Origin: a bacterium
GTDB lineage: Bacteria > Pseudomonadota > Alphaproteobacteria > Micavibrionales > UBA2020
Assembly: GCA_029945425.1 (NCBI GenBank)
Contig: JAQSDV010000002.1
Span: 751,960 to 815,959 of the forward strand
Direction of reading: 5' to 3'
DNA: 64,000 nt
Shown: piece after piece, positions 32,652 through 43,695 of the stretch
Layout of the letters: every line of letters begins with the position of its first letter
Position numbering within the stretch: the first letter of the stretch is position 1
The notes under the pieces: model-generated
Database searches by the model: none
Told to the model about the DNA's origin: nothing
Seen by the model: only the letters and a program-made list of their open reading frames with translations
Made by a program: the position numbers and the translations under genes

Positions 32652-34502
32652 TTGTCCGACGACAACGACCCCGTTGAAAACTTCAAGCACGCCACGCAAT
32701 CGACCGCGCGGGCGCTGTCGGGGCGTGAAGACCTTGAAGTGTCGTTCGGCGGGCACCTCGCCGAAATTTCCGGCCATTCGATCCGCCTGCCCGCTTTGCC
32801 AAAAACGATCGAGGATGGCGAGGCGTCGCTGGTGCGCGGCATGGCCGATACCTTCGCGCTGAAACTGAATTACCACGACGCGAGCGTCCACCAGAAACTC
32901 AGCCCCGCCGACCCGCGCGCGCGCCTTGCCTATCAGGCATTGGAAGATGCACGCATCGAAGCGGTCGGCACCGAAATTTATCCCGGCGTGTCGTCGAATA
33001 TCGAGGCCGCGCTGCGCCATGAAGCGCGCAGGCAAAAACTTGAATACGTCAGCAACATGGATGACGCGCCGCTGGCGGAAGCCCTGCGGTATATGGCGCG
33101 CGAATCCTTCACCGGCCGCAAGCCGCCGAAGGAAGCGTCGAAGGTCATCAAGGTCTGGCAGAACTGGATTACGAAACATCTTGGCGATGACGGGCTGGAG
33201 GGATTAAAAAAATCGCTCCACAGTCAGGAAGATTTCGCCAAGCTGGTGCATCACCTGATCGATAAAATGGAGATGCCGTCCACCCCCGCCGACCAGCCGC
33301 CATCGCCGCAGGAAGACGAAAGCCAGGAAGAAAAGAAAAGCGAAGGCGCGGAAAAGGCGGCGGAGCAGGACAGCGCGGCCAAGTCCACGCCGCCCTCCGA
33401 AGTCACCGAAGACGCCGATAGCGGCGAGCAGGCCGAAGCCGATGCCGAAAGCATGGCGGGCGAGGAAATGGACGGCGAGGATTTCGACGACGCCGACGAC
33501 AACGAAGACGCGCGCAAAAACACCCCGCGCGACGGCAAAAACGCGCTCTATGGCGAATACAAGATCTTTACCGCCCAGTTCGATGAAATCGTCGATGCCC
33601 GCGATTTATGCGAGCCGGAGGAGTTGCAGAAACTCCGCAAGATGCTCGACAAGCAAATGACGCATTTGCAGGGTGTGATCACACGCCTTGCGAACAAGCT
33701 GCAGCGCAAGCTCCTCGCGCAGCAAACGCGGTCATGGCAGTTCGATCTTGAAGAAGGCATTCTCGACAGCGCCCGCCTTTCCCGCGCCATCGCCAATCCC
33801 TATTGGCCCGTTAGCTATAAGCAGGAAAGCGAAACAGATTTCCGCGACACCGTCGTGTCGCTGCTGATCGACAATTCAGGTTCCATGCGCGGCCGCCCCA
33901 TCACGATTGCGGCGATGAGTACCGACATCTTGGCCCGCACGCTGGAGCGTTGCGGCGTGAAGGTTGAAATTCTCGGCTTTACCACGCGCGCGTGGAAAGG
34001 TGGCCTGTCCCGCGAACGCTGGCTGTCGGAAGGCAAGCCGCATACGCCCGGCCGCCTCAACGACCTGCGCCATATCGTCTATAAACCCGCCGACAGCCCG
34101 TGGCGGCATGTGCGTGCGAACCTTGGCCTGATGCTGCGCGAAGGATTGCTGAAGGAAAACATTGATGGCGAAGCGTTGCTCTGGGCTTACCAGCGCCTGA
34201 TGCACCGCCCCGAACAGCGCAAGATTTTGATGGTGATTTCCGACGGCGCGCCTGTGGACGATTCCACGCTCTCCGCCAACCAAGGCAATTACCTTGAAGA
34301 ACACCTGCGCCGCGTGATCCATTTCATCGAGGACAAGACGCAGATCCAGTTATTGGCGATCGGCATCGGCCACGATGTGACCCGCTATTACAAACGCGCC
34401 GTGACGCTGGTCGACGCCGAAGAACTGGGCGGCGCCATCACCGAAAAACTGGCGGAATTGTTCGAGGAAAAACCCGTCAAAGGCAAGAAACGGACGCATT
34501 AA
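32652..34502 (+). CDS. cobT: Cobaltochelatase subunit CobT
   Basis: Partner of CobS in the cobaltochelatase. 616 residues. The N-terminal conserved region contains [15 protein letters not shown] and [14 protein letters not shown] long acidic Glu/Asp/Ala linker runs from about 215 to 300. The C-terminal von Willebrand A domain has the MIDAS motif DNSGSMRG (about residue 407) and later [14 protein letters not shown] start at 32652 with AGGA about 8 bases upstream. Separated from cobS by the LRR/LPD7-like gene, which is unusual. Confidence 0.93.
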   Translation: MSDDNDPVENFKHATQSTARALSGREDLEVSFGGHLAEISGHSIRLPALPKTIEDGEASLVRGMADTFALKLNYHDASVHQKLSPADPRARLAYQALEDARIEAVGTEIYPGVSSNIEAALRHEARRQKLEYVSNMDDAPLAEALRYMARESFTGRKPPKEASKVIKVWQNWITKHLGDDGLEGLKKSLHSQEDFAKLVHHLIDKMEMPSTPADQPPSPQEDESQEEKKSEGAEKAAEQDSAAKSTPPSEVTEDADSGEQAEADAESMAGEEMDGEDFDDADDNEDARKNTPRDGKNALYGEYKIFTAQFDEIVDARDLCEPEELQKLRKMLDKQMTHLQGVITRLANKLQRKLLAQQTRSWQFDLEEGILDSARLSRAIANPYWPVSYKQESETDFRDTVVSLLIDNSGSMRGRPITIAAMSTDILARTLERCGVKVEILGFTTRAWKGGLSRERWLSEGKPHTPGRLNDLRHIVYKPADSPWRHVRANLGLMLREGLLKENIDGEALLWAYQRLMHRPEQRKILMVISDGAPVDDSTLSANQGNYLEEHLRRVIHFIEDKTQIQLLAIGIGHDVTRYYKRAVTLVDAEELGGAITEKLAELFEEKPVKGKKRTH

Positions 34503-34577
34503 GCACCTACCTTTTTCAAAAATAATGCGCTAAATTCATGTCATTCCCGCATCCCTGCGGCTGACAAGGTGAAACAG

Positions 34578-35888
34578 ATGTCCGACCACAAAATCCACAA
34601 ACCGAAACAGATCAGCGGCTTCCCTGAATGGCTGCCGGAATTCCGTGCGGTGGAGCTGGAATGGATGGACAAGATCCGCAAGGTTTTCGAAAGCTACGGT
34701 TTCTGCAACATCGAAACCCCGTCGGTTGAAGAAATTGACGCGCTGCTGGCAAAGGGCGGCGACACGGAAAAAGAAATTTATACCCTCACCCGCCTGCACG
34801 CGGAAGAACACGACAAGGAAGCGCGCCTCGCGCTCCATTTCGACCTGACCGTGCCGATGGCGCGTTACGTCGCGCAGCATTTCGGCAACCTGTCGTTTCC
34901 GTTCAAGCGTTACCAGATGCAGAAATCATGGCGTGGCGAGCGCCCGCAAAAGGGCCGCTACCGCGAATTCTACCAATGCGATATCGACGTCGTGAATATC
35001 GACGACCTGCCGCTGCATTTCGATGCGGAACTGCCCGCCGTGCTGTTCGAGGCGTATCAGGCGTTGGACATCCCGCCTGTCGAATTGCGCATCAGCAACC
35101 GCAAGATCATCATGGGGTTCCTGGCCGGTCTTGGCATCAACGAGCCGGGGATGATTACCCGCACGCTCGACAAGCTGGATAAAATCGGCGCGGAAGGTGT
35201 TTTGAAAACACTCGCGGCCGCTGGCGTGCCGGACGATATCGCGCAGAAGGCGCTGGCGTTTGTGAACATCAAGACGCAAGATTCAGGCTTCGCCGAACAG
35301 GCGAAGGCGCTGGGCGTGACGTCCGATCTGCTGACCGAGGGTTTGAATGAACTCACCTTCGTCACCGACAACCTGAAACATCTGCCCAAAGGCGGCGTGA
35401 TTGCCGATCTCGGCATTATCCGCGGGCTTGATTATTATACGGGTACAGTTGTGGAGGCGCGCTTCCGCGAAGGCAACCCGATGGCGATTGGCGGCGGCGG
35501 ACGCTATGACGACCTCGCCGGTTCCTTCATCAACCAGAAACTGCCGGGCATCGGCGTTTCAATCGGCCTGACGCGCTTGTTCGGCTTGCTGATGGATCAG
35601 GGCGCGATCAAGCCCGGCCAGAAGGCACCGACGCAGGTGCTGGTCGTGCTGCCCGAAGAATCCCGCCGTGCGGAGGTATCCGCAACCGCCCATACGCTGC
35701 GTGCCAAGGGGCTAAAGGTGGAGATGTATCACCGCGACGCCAAGATCAAAACCCAGCTCGCCTATGCCGAGAAAAAGGGGATTCCCTATGTCTGGTTCCC
35801 GCCCTTCAAGGACGGCCAGCCGCATGAAGTCAAGAATATGTTAAACGGAGAGCAGGCGCAGGCCGATCCCGCCGTCTGGAAGCTTTAA
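34578..35888 (+). CDS. hisS: Histidine--tRNA ligase
   Basis: Class II synthetase charging tRNA-His. 436 residues. Motif 1 region GFPEWLPEFRAVELEW, motif 2 GRYREFYQCDIDVV, histidine-specific LGIIRGLDYYTGTVVE, motif 3 GGGGRYDDL, and a C-terminal anticodon-binding domain (QVLVVLPEESRRAEV). AAGG lies 9 bases before ATG 34578, so I prefer it to the GTG at 34569. Confidence 0.95.
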   Translation: MSDHKIHKPKQISGFPEWLPEFRAVELEWMDKIRKVFESYGFCNIETPSVEEIDALLAKGGDTEKEIYTLTRLHAEEHDKEARLALHFDLTVPMARYVAQHFGNLSFPFKRYQMQKSWRGERPQKGRYREFYQCDIDVVNIDDLPLHFDAELPAVLFEAYQALDIPPVELRISNRKIIMGFLAGLGINEPGMITRTLDKLDKIGAEGVLKTLAAAGVPDDIAQKALAFVNIKTQDSGFAEQAKALGVTSDLLTEGLNELTFVTDNLKHLPKGGVIADLGIIRGLDYYTGTVVEARFREGNPMAIGGGGRYDDLAGSFINQKLPGIGVSIGLTRLFGLLMDQGAIKPGQKAPTQVLVVLPEESRRAEVSATAHTLRAKGLKVEMYHRDAKIKTQLAYAEKKGIPYVWFPPFKDGQPHEVKNMLNGEQAQADPAVWKL

Positions 35889-35953
35889 ACCAGTCACTCC
35901 TCTTTTACTTTCGCTGTGCTAATATTAAGATATTGCCGAAGGGGTATTAGATC

Positions 35954-36568
35954 ATGAACCGTTTTGCCAAGCTGACCATCTACGGGACTTTTTTCGCCGC
36001 CTGCCTCTACGGGCTGATGGCCAATACCAGCTATGCGTTCATCGACAAGGGTACCTATACCTACATCCACAACGAGGCTGAATACAGCATCGACCTGCCC
36101 GACGCGCCCGTGGGCGCGACCGTCTGGGCCGACCAGAAAGACAAGGTCCCCTTCCTGGAAAACCCGCCCAAATTCGGCTCGATCGGCGAAATCGCCCGTG
36201 TGCGCCGCGTCGATATCGACACCGGCGACACCTATGAAACCGAAATCACCTTCCTGAAGGCGGAGCGCGACTTCCTGCTGTCGATGACCGAACAGCGCAT
36301 GAAGGACGAGCTGAACAACCTCTACAAAGACATGAACCTCGACAACAAGCAGGAGACGTTTTCAGCGGGTTCCGACACGTTGAAATGGGCGACGCTGACG
36401 GGTTTCACGGTCGATGAAAACAACAACCTGATGTTCAATTCCGTGCATTACGTGATGGGTTTGCAGAGCATCATGATCGTCAAGTCGCGCTATAACGTGG
36501 AAAACAAGAAGTTCCAGGGTTATTACGACACGATGGCGAAATCGATCAAGTACGAAGGCCTGAAGTAA
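35954..36568 (+). CDS. Secreted hypothetical protein
   Basis: A 204-residue exported protein with signal LTIYGTFFAACLYGLMANTSYA. The mature part is mixed alpha/beta with no Cys after the signal and no motif that I recognise. AGGGG lies 9 bases before the ATG. Its 3' end overlaps the convergent sufE gene by 23 bases. Confidence 0.78.
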   Translation: MNRFAKLTIYGTFFAACLYGLMANTSYAFIDKGTYTYIHNEAEYSIDLPDAPVGATVWADQKDKVPFLENPPKFGSIGEIARVRRVDIDTGDTYETEITFLKAERDFLLSMTEQRMKDELNNLYKDMNLDNKQETFSAGSDTLKWATLTGFTVDENNNLMFNSVHYVMGLQSIMIVKSRYNVENKKFQGYYDTMAKSIKYEGLK

Positions 36569-36953
36569 ACGCCTTCACGGCTTCCACCATTGAAAAAAAT
36601 CCGTTGCGCCTGTTCGGGCTGAGGTGCTGGTCGAGCCCCAGCTGCGCGAACGTGCCCGCGACATCCAGCTGCTCGATTTCCTGTTTCGTCCGGCCTTCGA
36701 AAATCGCCACCAGCACGGCGATCAGCCCCTTGACGATCTGGGCGTCGCTGTCGGCATGGATGGTCAGGCGGCCGCTTTCGTCCCAGCCCATCACCAGCCA
36801 GACCTGGCTCATGCAGCCGCGGACTTTGGAATGTTCGGTTTTCAGGGAATCGTCCATGGCGGGCAGGCCGGCGCCCAGCCCGATCAGGTATTTGTACCTG
36901 TCCTCCCAGTCGTCCAGCGCCTCAAAGTTATCCACAAGGTCTTCTATAGACAT
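36546..36953 (-). CDS. sufE: SufE-family sulfur acceptor
   Basis: Accepts sulfane sulfur from the cysteine desulfurase SufS and passes it to Fe-S cluster assembly. 135 residues. The sulfur-carrying Cys is in VRGCMSQVWLV (about residue 47), and GLPAMDDSLKTEHSKV and FEGRTKQEIEQLD are family marks. A single gene, with no other suf gene nearby. A perfect DnaA box lies inside its 5' part. Confidence 0.93.
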   Translation of the reverse strand: MSIEDLVDNFEALDDWEDRYKYLIGLGAGLPAMDDSLKTEHSKVRGCMSQVWLVMGWDESGRLTIHADSDAQIVKGLIAVLVAIFEGRTKQEIEQLDVAGTFAQLGLDQHLSPNRRNGFFSMVEAVKAFTSGLRT

Positions 36954-37038
36954 ATTCCAGCTAAGCCTTTATTAATGCTATCCGGTGCTAAAATAGGGTG
37001 AAAATGGCAGGAATGCCATAGTAAAGCGTTTATCCACA
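36928..37038 (+). promoter_or_regulatory. Two perfect DnaA boxes near clpX
   Basis: TTATCCACA occurs at 36928-36936 (inside sufE) and at 37030-37038 (intergenic), same orientation and 102 bases apart. The intergenic part is AT-rich. This could be a DnaA-responsive or titration site; the lack of further boxes argues against a replication origin. Confidence 0.45.
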
Positions 37039-37067
37039 ACCAGACTTAAATCATTGATCAAACACGG

Positions 37068-37097
37068 TTGGCAAACAGCGAACAGGTGTTCTATCTT
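37068..37097 (+). promoter_or_regulatory. Possible clpX promoter
   Basis: TTGGCA (37068-37073), 18 bases, TATCTT (37092-37097), 54 bases before the clpX ATG. Moderate match to consensus. Confidence 0.5.
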
Positions 37098-37150
37098 AGG
37101 GATTATAAGGGCCGCCAAACGGCCCATTCAGGTAAAGAAGGGAATATAGG

Positions 37151-38488
<1,338 letters not shown>

Positions 38489-38510
38489 TCGCTTCCCCTT
38501 CCAAAGATTT

Positions 38511-38540
38511 AAGGCCGCCCCGCAAGGAGCGGCCTTTTTC
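38511..38540 (+). terminator. Rho-independent terminator after clpX
   Basis: Stem AAGGCCGC / GCGGCCTT with a 10-base loop, followed by TTTTTC. Confidence 0.9.
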
Positions 38541-38570
38541 TTTGCCGCGTTTTGTCAGCGGATAAAAACG

Positions 38571-38604
38571 AAAAACCCCGCCGCAAAAAATGCTGGCGGG
38601 GTTC
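38571..38604 (-). terminator. Rho-independent terminator of the 25-residue gene
   Basis: On the minus strand AACCCCGCC pairs with GGCGGGGTT over a 12-base loop, followed by a T run. It starts 17 bases after the stop of the small gene. Confidence 0.83.
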
Positions 38605-38620
38605 TTTCGCTACGAAAAGC

Positions 38621-38698
38621 TTAGAGCTTCGGACCGCCGGGCGGCTTGGGCGCCTTGGGTGTTTGTTGCTGCGGCTTTTGTTGGTTAGGACCAGCCAT
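38621..38698 (-). CDS. 25-residue Pro/Gln/Lys-rich small protein
   Basis: A very small gene: MAGPNQQKPQQQTPKAPKPP followed by GGPKL. It has an excellent SD (AAGGAGG, 7 bases before ATG) and its own terminator, which is strong support for a translated small protein even though it is far below normal ORF length. No hydrophobic residues except at the ends; predicted disordered and basic. Function unknown. Confidence 0.66.
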   Translation of the reverse strand: MAGPNQQKPQQQTPKAPKPPGGPKL

Positions 38699-38800
38699 TG
38701 TAATGCCTCCTTGGTTTTTTTGTTTTGTGTAAGCCTATTCACGCTACGCCCATGACGCAGCGCGGCCAGAAGAATTTTCATGGGTACAGGAGAACAAAAA

Positions 38801-39529
38801 TTAGCTGCCTGAAATCTTTGCGACTATTATTGCGACGATCTTTGCATAATCGTTTTTCTGCTTGGCTGAGAACGATTGATCCTGCGTGAGTCGCGCAAAA
38901 GCGACTTCCGCGGCATCGAGTCCCGCCGCATAGACAACCTTTTGCCCGTTATACGTCGCCACATATTCATCAACGGTGCGCAACGTCGCTGCCTTGAAAT
39001 CGTAATGCCAGATAAAAGCCTCGACGGCCTTCACGCGGCCCATGGCGGCCGCTGCGGTAACGGGCGTCCAGCCGCTGGCATTCGCCAAATCCGGCTGCAT
39101 CCCCGCCTCTACCGCCTCGCGCAGCTGCTTTTCGATTTCATCATCGCGCGACCATTTGGCCATGTATTGCGCGAGCGTGGAGCCGTGGGAGCCGGAGCGT
39201 TCATTCAGCCCCTTCCCGCGCTTCATCAATGCCTGTTCCAGCCAGTGATTGGTGAGCAACCGCCCCGTCACCGGCGCATTCGCCGCCGCCACGTTAAACG
39301 GCGTATCACCCGCCCCATTCACCTGATGCGGATCAGCCCCCGCCTGCAGCAGCATGTTGACGATATCCTCGACATCATGCCCCGCGCTCTCCGCCGCCGC
39401 CGCGTAATGCAGCACGGTGAAGCCTTTTTCATCCGCAAGGTTCACATCCTGCGGAGATGCGGCGAGCCAGTCGCCGACACCATGAAAGATGTGCTTTGCA
39501 GCTTGCGCGAATATCCCGTCTGTCGTCAC
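38801..39529 (-). CDS. Ankyrin-repeat protein
   Basis: A 242-residue cytoplasmic protein with about four ankyrin repeats in residues 25-190: NLADEKGFTVLHYAAAAES, NMLLQAGADPHQVNGAGDTP, and AGMQPDLANASGWTPVTAAA. The C-terminal 50 residues are not repeat-like. The GTG start at 39529 is 3 bases after the puuA-like stop; an ATG at 39565 would overlap that gene. It is the first of four ankyrin genes in the window. Confidence 0.82.
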   Translation of the reverse strand: MTTDGIFAQAAKHIFHGVGDWLAASPQDVNLADEKGFTVLHYAAAAESAGHDVEDIVNMLLQAGADPHQVNGAGDTPFNVAAANAPVTGRLLTNHWLEQALMKRGKGLNERSGSHGSTLAQYMAKWSRDDEIEKQLREAVEAGMQPDLANASGWTPVTAAAAMGRVKAVEAFIWHYDFKAATLRTVDEYVATYNGQKVVYAAGLDAAEVAFARLTQDQSFSAKQKNDYAKIVAIIVAKISGS

Positions 39530-39531
39530 GG

Positions 39532-40881
39532 TTAGACGTTCAGCAGCAGGTTCTCCCGCTCCCATGACGAGATCACGGTGTTATACACCTTGTATTCCGC
39601 TTCCTTGATGGCGACGTAGGTTTTGACGAAGCGTTCGCCGAGGAGGTTGGAGAGCGGTTTGCAGGATTTGAATTTTTTCAGCGCGTCGGTGAGCGAACCG
39701 GGGAGCGTGTGGCCTTTTTTATAGGCACTGCCCTTGATCTGTTCGGACGGTTCAATTTCCTCGATCAGGCCGAGCAAGCCGCAGGCGAGCGTGGAGGCGA
39801 TGACGAGGTAGGGGTTGCCATCCGCGCCCGGCAGGCGGTTTTCAACGCGGCGGTTTTCCGGTTTCGACACAGGGATGCGCAGGCCCGCGGTGCGGTTATC
39901 GAGGCCCCATTCGACGTTGATGGGGCTGTCGGTTTCCTTGTGACCAAAACGGCGGTACGAGTTCACGTTCGGCGCGAACAGCGGAATCGCGTAGGGCAGA
40001 TAACGCTGCAAACCGCCGACGTAATGGCGCAGGAAGGCGCTGTCCGCGCCGCTGTCGGTTGCGAACAGGTTCTTGCCGGTTTTCTTGCTGACGACCGACT
40101 GGTGGATGTGCATCGCGGAGCCCGGTTCCGTCTGCATCGGCTGCGCCATGAAGGTCGCATAGACGCCGTGACGGATCGCGACTTCGCGCGAGGTGCGCTT
40201 GAACAGGAAGGCCTGATCTGCAGCCTCCACGGGGTCGCCGTGGTTGAAGTTGACCTCGATCTGCGCGGCACCCGCTTCGTGCGACAGCGTGTCGATGTCG
40301 ATGTTCTGCTTTTCGCAATAATCATAGACGTCTTCGAACACGGGATCGAATTCGTTGACGGCGTCGATGCCGTAGGCCTGACGCCCGATTTCCTGACGGC
40401 CGGTGCGGCCGACGGGCGGCTGCAGGGGAATGTCGGGATCGGTGTTGACGGCGACGAGGTAGAATTCAAGTTCGGGCGCCACGACGGGCTGCCAGCCGCG
40501 CTTGTCGTATTCCTTCACGATCATCTTGAGCAGCTGGCGCGAAGACAGCGGCACAGGGGTGTCGTCGGAATAGAAGGCGTCGCAAATGATCTGGGCGGTC
40601 GGTTCCTGATACCAGGGGACGAAACGGACGGTCGCCTCGTCGGGGGTCAGGTAGACGTCGCCATAGGTGGGGCTGATATGCTCGTCCAGATCCTCGGGAT
40701 AGTTGCCCGTGACGGTCTGTGCAAACACCGATTCCGGCAAAGGCATGCCGCGTTCGCGCAGGATGCGCAGGAGTTTATCGGCGGGGATGATTTTCCCGCG
40801 CGCGATGCCGGCCATGTCTGGAACAAGGCATTCCACCTCGGTAATCTTGTGTTCCCGGATGAATTCTTCTAGCTTGTCCAT
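39532..40881 (-). CDS. puuA: Glutamine synthetase family protein (gamma-glutamylpolyamine synthetase-like)
   Basis: GS-fold ligase of 449 residues. It opens with CLVPDMAGIARGKIIP, typical of the PuuA/GlnT group and unlike GlnA. Active-site segments are APELEFYLV, AGAAQIEVNFNHGDPVEAAD, EPGSAMHIHQSV, and NRTAGLRIP / ENRLPGADGNPYLV. The GlnA adenylylation Tyr is absent. A divergent PuuB-like oxidoreductase next to it supports gamma-glutamylation of putrescine or another amine (inference). Confidence 0.87.
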   Translation of the reverse strand: MDKLEEFIREHKITEVECLVPDMAGIARGKIIPADKLLRILRERGMPLPESVFAQTVTGNYPEDLDEHISPTYGDVYLTPDEATVRFVPWYQEPTAQIICDAFYSDDTPVPLSSRQLLKMIVKEYDKRGWQPVVAPELEFYLVAVNTDPDIPLQPPVGRTGRQEIGRQAYGIDAVNEFDPVFEDVYDYCEKQNIDIDTLSHEAGAAQIEVNFNHGDPVEAADQAFLFKRTSREVAIRHGVYATFMAQPMQTEPGSAMHIHQSVVSKKTGKNLFATDSGADSAFLRHYVGGLQRYLPYAIPLFAPNVNSYRRFGHKETDSPINVEWGLDNRTAGLRIPVSKPENRRVENRLPGADGNPYLVIASTLACGLLGLIEEIEPSEQIKGSAYKKGHTLPGSLTDALKKFKSCKPLSNLLGERFVKTYVAIKEAEYKVYNTVISSWERENLLLNV

Positions 40882-40907
40882 GAAAGGCTCCTGAGGGTTA
40901 CATAATT

Positions 40908-42206
40908 TTGAGCAACATCGCCGACATTTCTGCCCGTTTTCGCACTGTATGGTACCAAATCTCGGCTAACGTGCATGCCGAGACTCTAGGTACTCTGCAA
41001 GAGCCCGTCAACTGCGATATTTGTGTAATCGGAGGTGGTTTTTCGGGACTTTCAGCTGCTTTTGAGCTGAGTTTACGCGGTTTCTCTGTGATTATTCTGG
41101 AAAGTGGCAAAATCGCCCACTCCGCCTCCGGCAAAAATGGCGGACAAATGCAGCGCGGCTTCCCGAAATCACCCAAATACCTGATCGACAAGTACGGCAA
41201 AGCCGATGCGAAGCTGATGAGCGACGTCACGGTCGAGGGTATCGGGCTTATCAAGCAGCGCATCAAGGATTTTAATATCGACTGTGCGTTCAACCCCGGC
41301 GTACTGGTCACGGCCTATAAACCCAGCCAGCTAAACGACCTGAAGGACGACAGCGCAGGCTGGGCAGCGCTGGGATATCCTGAAATGCGGATACTGGATG
41401 CCACCGAAACGCAAAGCATCGTCCATGTGCCTCAATATATAGGCGGGCAGCTGGACGAGGTTGGCGGGCATTTCCACCCCTATAACTACGCGCAAGGCCT
41501 CGCCCGCGCCGCCATCGCCAAAGGCTGCCGTATATATGAGGACAGCCGCGCGATCGAGATTATCCACGGCGATACGCCCAAGGTGCGCACGGCAAAGGGC
41601 GAAGTCACCGCCAAATTCGTCATCCTCGGCGGCGCGATCAGGGCGAAAGGCACGGAGGCGATGACCCGCCGTTCCATCACCGCCGCCGCGCATGTGATTG
41701 CAACCGAACCGCTGACCGAAGAATTAGCCAAAAGCATCATGAGCCGCAAAGTGGCGGTATCGGATGCGCGCTTCATCATGGATTATTACCGCCTGTCCGA
41801 AGACAACCGGTTGCTGTTCGGCGGCAACTGCAATTACAGCGATATGGACATGCCGGGCGAGGACAAGCGCCTGCGCGACCGGATGCTCAAAATCTTCCCG
41901 CAACTGGCGGATACCAAAATCGATCATTGCTGGTACGGCCCCTTGGAATTCACCATCAACCGCCTGCCCGGCCTCGGGCGGCTATCCAAGAATGTGTATT
42001 ATGCACACGGCTTCGGTGGTCAGGGCGTGGTCGCCACCAACATCCTCGGCAAGGTGGTGGCGGAGGCTGTGGCCGGTCATGCGGAACGTTTCGATGTGTT
42101 TGCCCGCGTCAGGCATCAGGATTTCCCCGGCGGAAACTGGCTCAAACGCCCGCTTTTCGTGCTTGGCATGAGCTGGTACCGGCTGCGCGATACGCTTGCC
42201 GGCTAG
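40908..42206 (+). CDS. puuB: FAD-dependent oxidoreductase (PuuB-like)
   Basis: Amino-group oxidase of the DAO fold, 432 residues. FAD motif CVIGGGFSGLSAAFELSLRG at about residues 38-57, then ILESGKIAHSASGKNGGQ typical of gamma-glutamylputrescine oxidase, and the late GPLEFTINRLPGLGRL, YYAHGFGGQGVVAT. It likely oxidises the product of the PuuA-like enzyme, releasing ammonia and peroxide. The start is TTG at 40908; only 26 bases separate it from the divergent puuA start, so the promoters must overlap the genes. Confidence 0.86.
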   Translation: MSNIADISARFRTVWYQISANVHAETLGTLQEPVNCDICVIGGGFSGLSAAFELSLRGFSVIILESGKIAHSASGKNGGQMQRGFPKSPKYLIDKYGKADAKLMSDVTVEGIGLIKQRIKDFNIDCAFNPGVLVTAYKPSQLNDLKDDSAGWAALGYPEMRILDATETQSIVHVPQYIGGQLDEVGGHFHPYNYAQGLARAAIAKGCRIYEDSRAIEIIHGDTPKVRTAKGEVTAKFVILGGAIRAKGTEAMTRRSITAAAHVIATEPLTEELAKSIMSRKVAVSDARFIMDYYRLSEDNRLLFGGNCNYSDMDMPGEDKRLRDRMLKIFPQLADTKIDHCWYGPLEFTINRLPGLGRLSKNVYYAHGFGGQGVVATNILGKVVAEAVAGHAERFDVFARVRHQDFPGGNWLKRPLFVLGMSWYRLRDTLAG

Positions 42207-42260
42207 CGGTTAATTTTCTTTTTACTTTTCAACGGTATGGTTATTAGATAAGGGAGTCCC

Positions 42261-43193
42261 ATGCCAGATAAATATCGCCTTATCACCCGCGCCGACCTCG
42301 ATGGCATTGCCTGCGCCGTTCTTTTAAAAGAACTCGGCATGGTGGACGACATCAAATTCGCGCACCCGAAAGACATGCAGCACGGGCTGATCCCCGTTAC
42401 GGACAAGGACATCATCGCCAACCTGCCCTATAACGCCGCCGCGCATTTATGTTTCGACCATCACGCGAGCGAGGGCGAGCGCAACAAGGATAAACCGGCA
42501 AACCTGATCCTCGACACTGCCGCGCCCTCCGCCGCGCAAGTGATCTTCCGCCATTACGGCGGCCGCGAAAAATTCCCCAACGTCTCGCAGGACATGCTGG
42601 ACGCGACCGACAAGATTGACTCGGCCGATGTCTCGCAAAACGACATCCTCGACCCGAAGGGCTGGGTGCTGCTCGGCTTCATCATGGACAACCGCACCGG
42701 CCTCGGCCGTTACAAGGAATTCCGCATCAATAACTTCCAGTTGATGTACGACCTGATCGAGATTCTGCGCAAGGAAACCGACATCAACGATATCCTGCGC
42801 CTGCAGGACGTGGCGGAGCGCGTGCGCATGTATGCGGAGCACAGCAAGCTCGCCCGCCACCAGATCATGAAATGTGCGCAGGTTGAAAAAAACCTCGTGA
42901 TCCTCGATTACCGGTACGAGAAAGAGCTGTACACCACCAACCGCTTCACCGTGTATGCGCTGTTCCCGAAAGCGAACATGTCGATGCACATCCTGCCGGG
43001 CGACGAAGGCAGGGCGACGGTTTTTGCCGTCGGCAAATCCGTGCTCAACCGCACCTCGCCGCTCGACGTCGGCGCGCTGATGCTCGAATACGGCGGCGGC
43101 GGCCACAAGGCCGTCGGCACCTGCCAGGTTGAAACCGCGAAGGCCGAACAGGTGCGCAAAGAACTGGTCGAGAAGATCACCGCCGCCGGTTGA
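42261..43193 (+). CDS. DHH-family phosphoesterase
   Basis: A 310-residue cytoplasmic phosphoesterase. DHH-domain motifs are TRADLDGIACAVLL and LCFDHHASE, a central ATDKIDSADV, and a C-terminal DHHA1 domain with YGGGGHKAVGT. The family includes exopolyphosphatases, oligoribonucleases and cyclic dinucleotide phosphodiesterases; the subgroup looks exopolyphosphatase-like but the substrate cannot be fixed from sequence. SD AGGGAG precedes the ATG. Confidence 0.88.
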   Translation: MPDKYRLITRADLDGIACAVLLKELGMVDDIKFAHPKDMQHGLIPVTDKDIIANLPYNAAAHLCFDHHASEGERNKDKPANLILDTAAPSAAQVIFRHYGGREKFPNVSQDMLDATDKIDSADVSQNDILDPKGWVLLGFIMDNRTGLGRYKEFRINNFQLMYDLIEILRKETDINDILRLQDVAERVRMYAEHSKLARHQIMKCAQVEKNLVILDYRYEKELYTTNRFTVYALFPKANMSMHILPGDEGRATVFAVGKSVLNRTSPLDVGALMLEYGGGGHKAVGTCQVETAKAEQVRKELVEKITAAG

Positions 43194-43279
43194 TATGGCA
43201 ATTTAATCCCCTATTCACTTCCCTCCATCGCGCGGCTATGCTGCCCTCAGGTTTCATTTCCCTGAGGAGCGCCCAATCG

Positions 43280-43627
43280 ATGAAAGACGTTTTCAACTGG
43301 CTGGCCGGCAAGCCTTCGCAGCAATACACGCTGGGCGGCGACAGCAATTCGATCAAGTTCAACCGCGCGGCGCGATTTGTCGAGCGTGTGGTGTCCGTCC
43401 CCGCGATGGTGGTCGGTGCGGCGCTGGTCGCGATCTCGATCCCGGCCGTTCTGGTCGCGCCGCCGGCTGCGGCAACCATCTTCGTGTCAGGCGTTGCGCT
43501 TGCAGCGTTCGGCAAGGCGGCGGGCCTGTTCAAGGGCGGCATCACGCATCTGCTGGCGGCGGGCGCATCCAGCCTTGCCAACCACCTGTCCAGACCCCAG
43601 ACGCAGACGGCGCCGAAAGCCGGTTAA
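43280..43627 (+). CDS. Small membrane protein, function unknown
   Basis: A 115-residue protein with a polar N-terminus (MKDVFNWLAGKPSQQYTLGG) and two hydrophobic segments (VPAMVVGAALVAISIPAVLV and ATIFVSGVALAAFGKAAGLF). GAGGAG is 11 bases before the ATG. The hydrophobic pair resembles the start of the 56250 gene product (glycine/alanine membrane hairpin). Not recognised. Confidence 0.7.
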   Translation: MKDVFNWLAGKPSQQYTLGGDSNSIKFNRAARFVERVVSVPAMVVGAALVAISIPAVLVAPPAAATIFVSGVALAAFGKAAGLFKGGITHLLAAGASSLANHLSRPQTQTAPKAG

Positions 43628-43635
43628 CAGCCGAC

Positions 43636-43664
43636 TTGAACGGACAGCTTGAAAAGCGTATATA
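43636..43664 (+). promoter_or_regulatory. Probable fdxA promoter
   Basis: TTGAAC (43636-43641), 17 bases, TATATA (43659-43664), 31 bases before the fdxA ATG. Confidence 0.65.
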
Positions 43665-43695
43665 ACTCCCTGACTAAAAGGGTGAAACGCCAGCC

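Noticed and set aside
30205..34502. Cobalamin biosynthesis cluster
   Set aside because: Only cobS and cobT are present; CobN and all other B12 genes are absent from the window, so a cluster cannot be claimed.
36928..37038. Replication origin at the DnaA-box pair
   Set aside because: Only two boxes, no dnaA, gidA, parAB or rpmH nearby, and no long AT-rich unwinding region.
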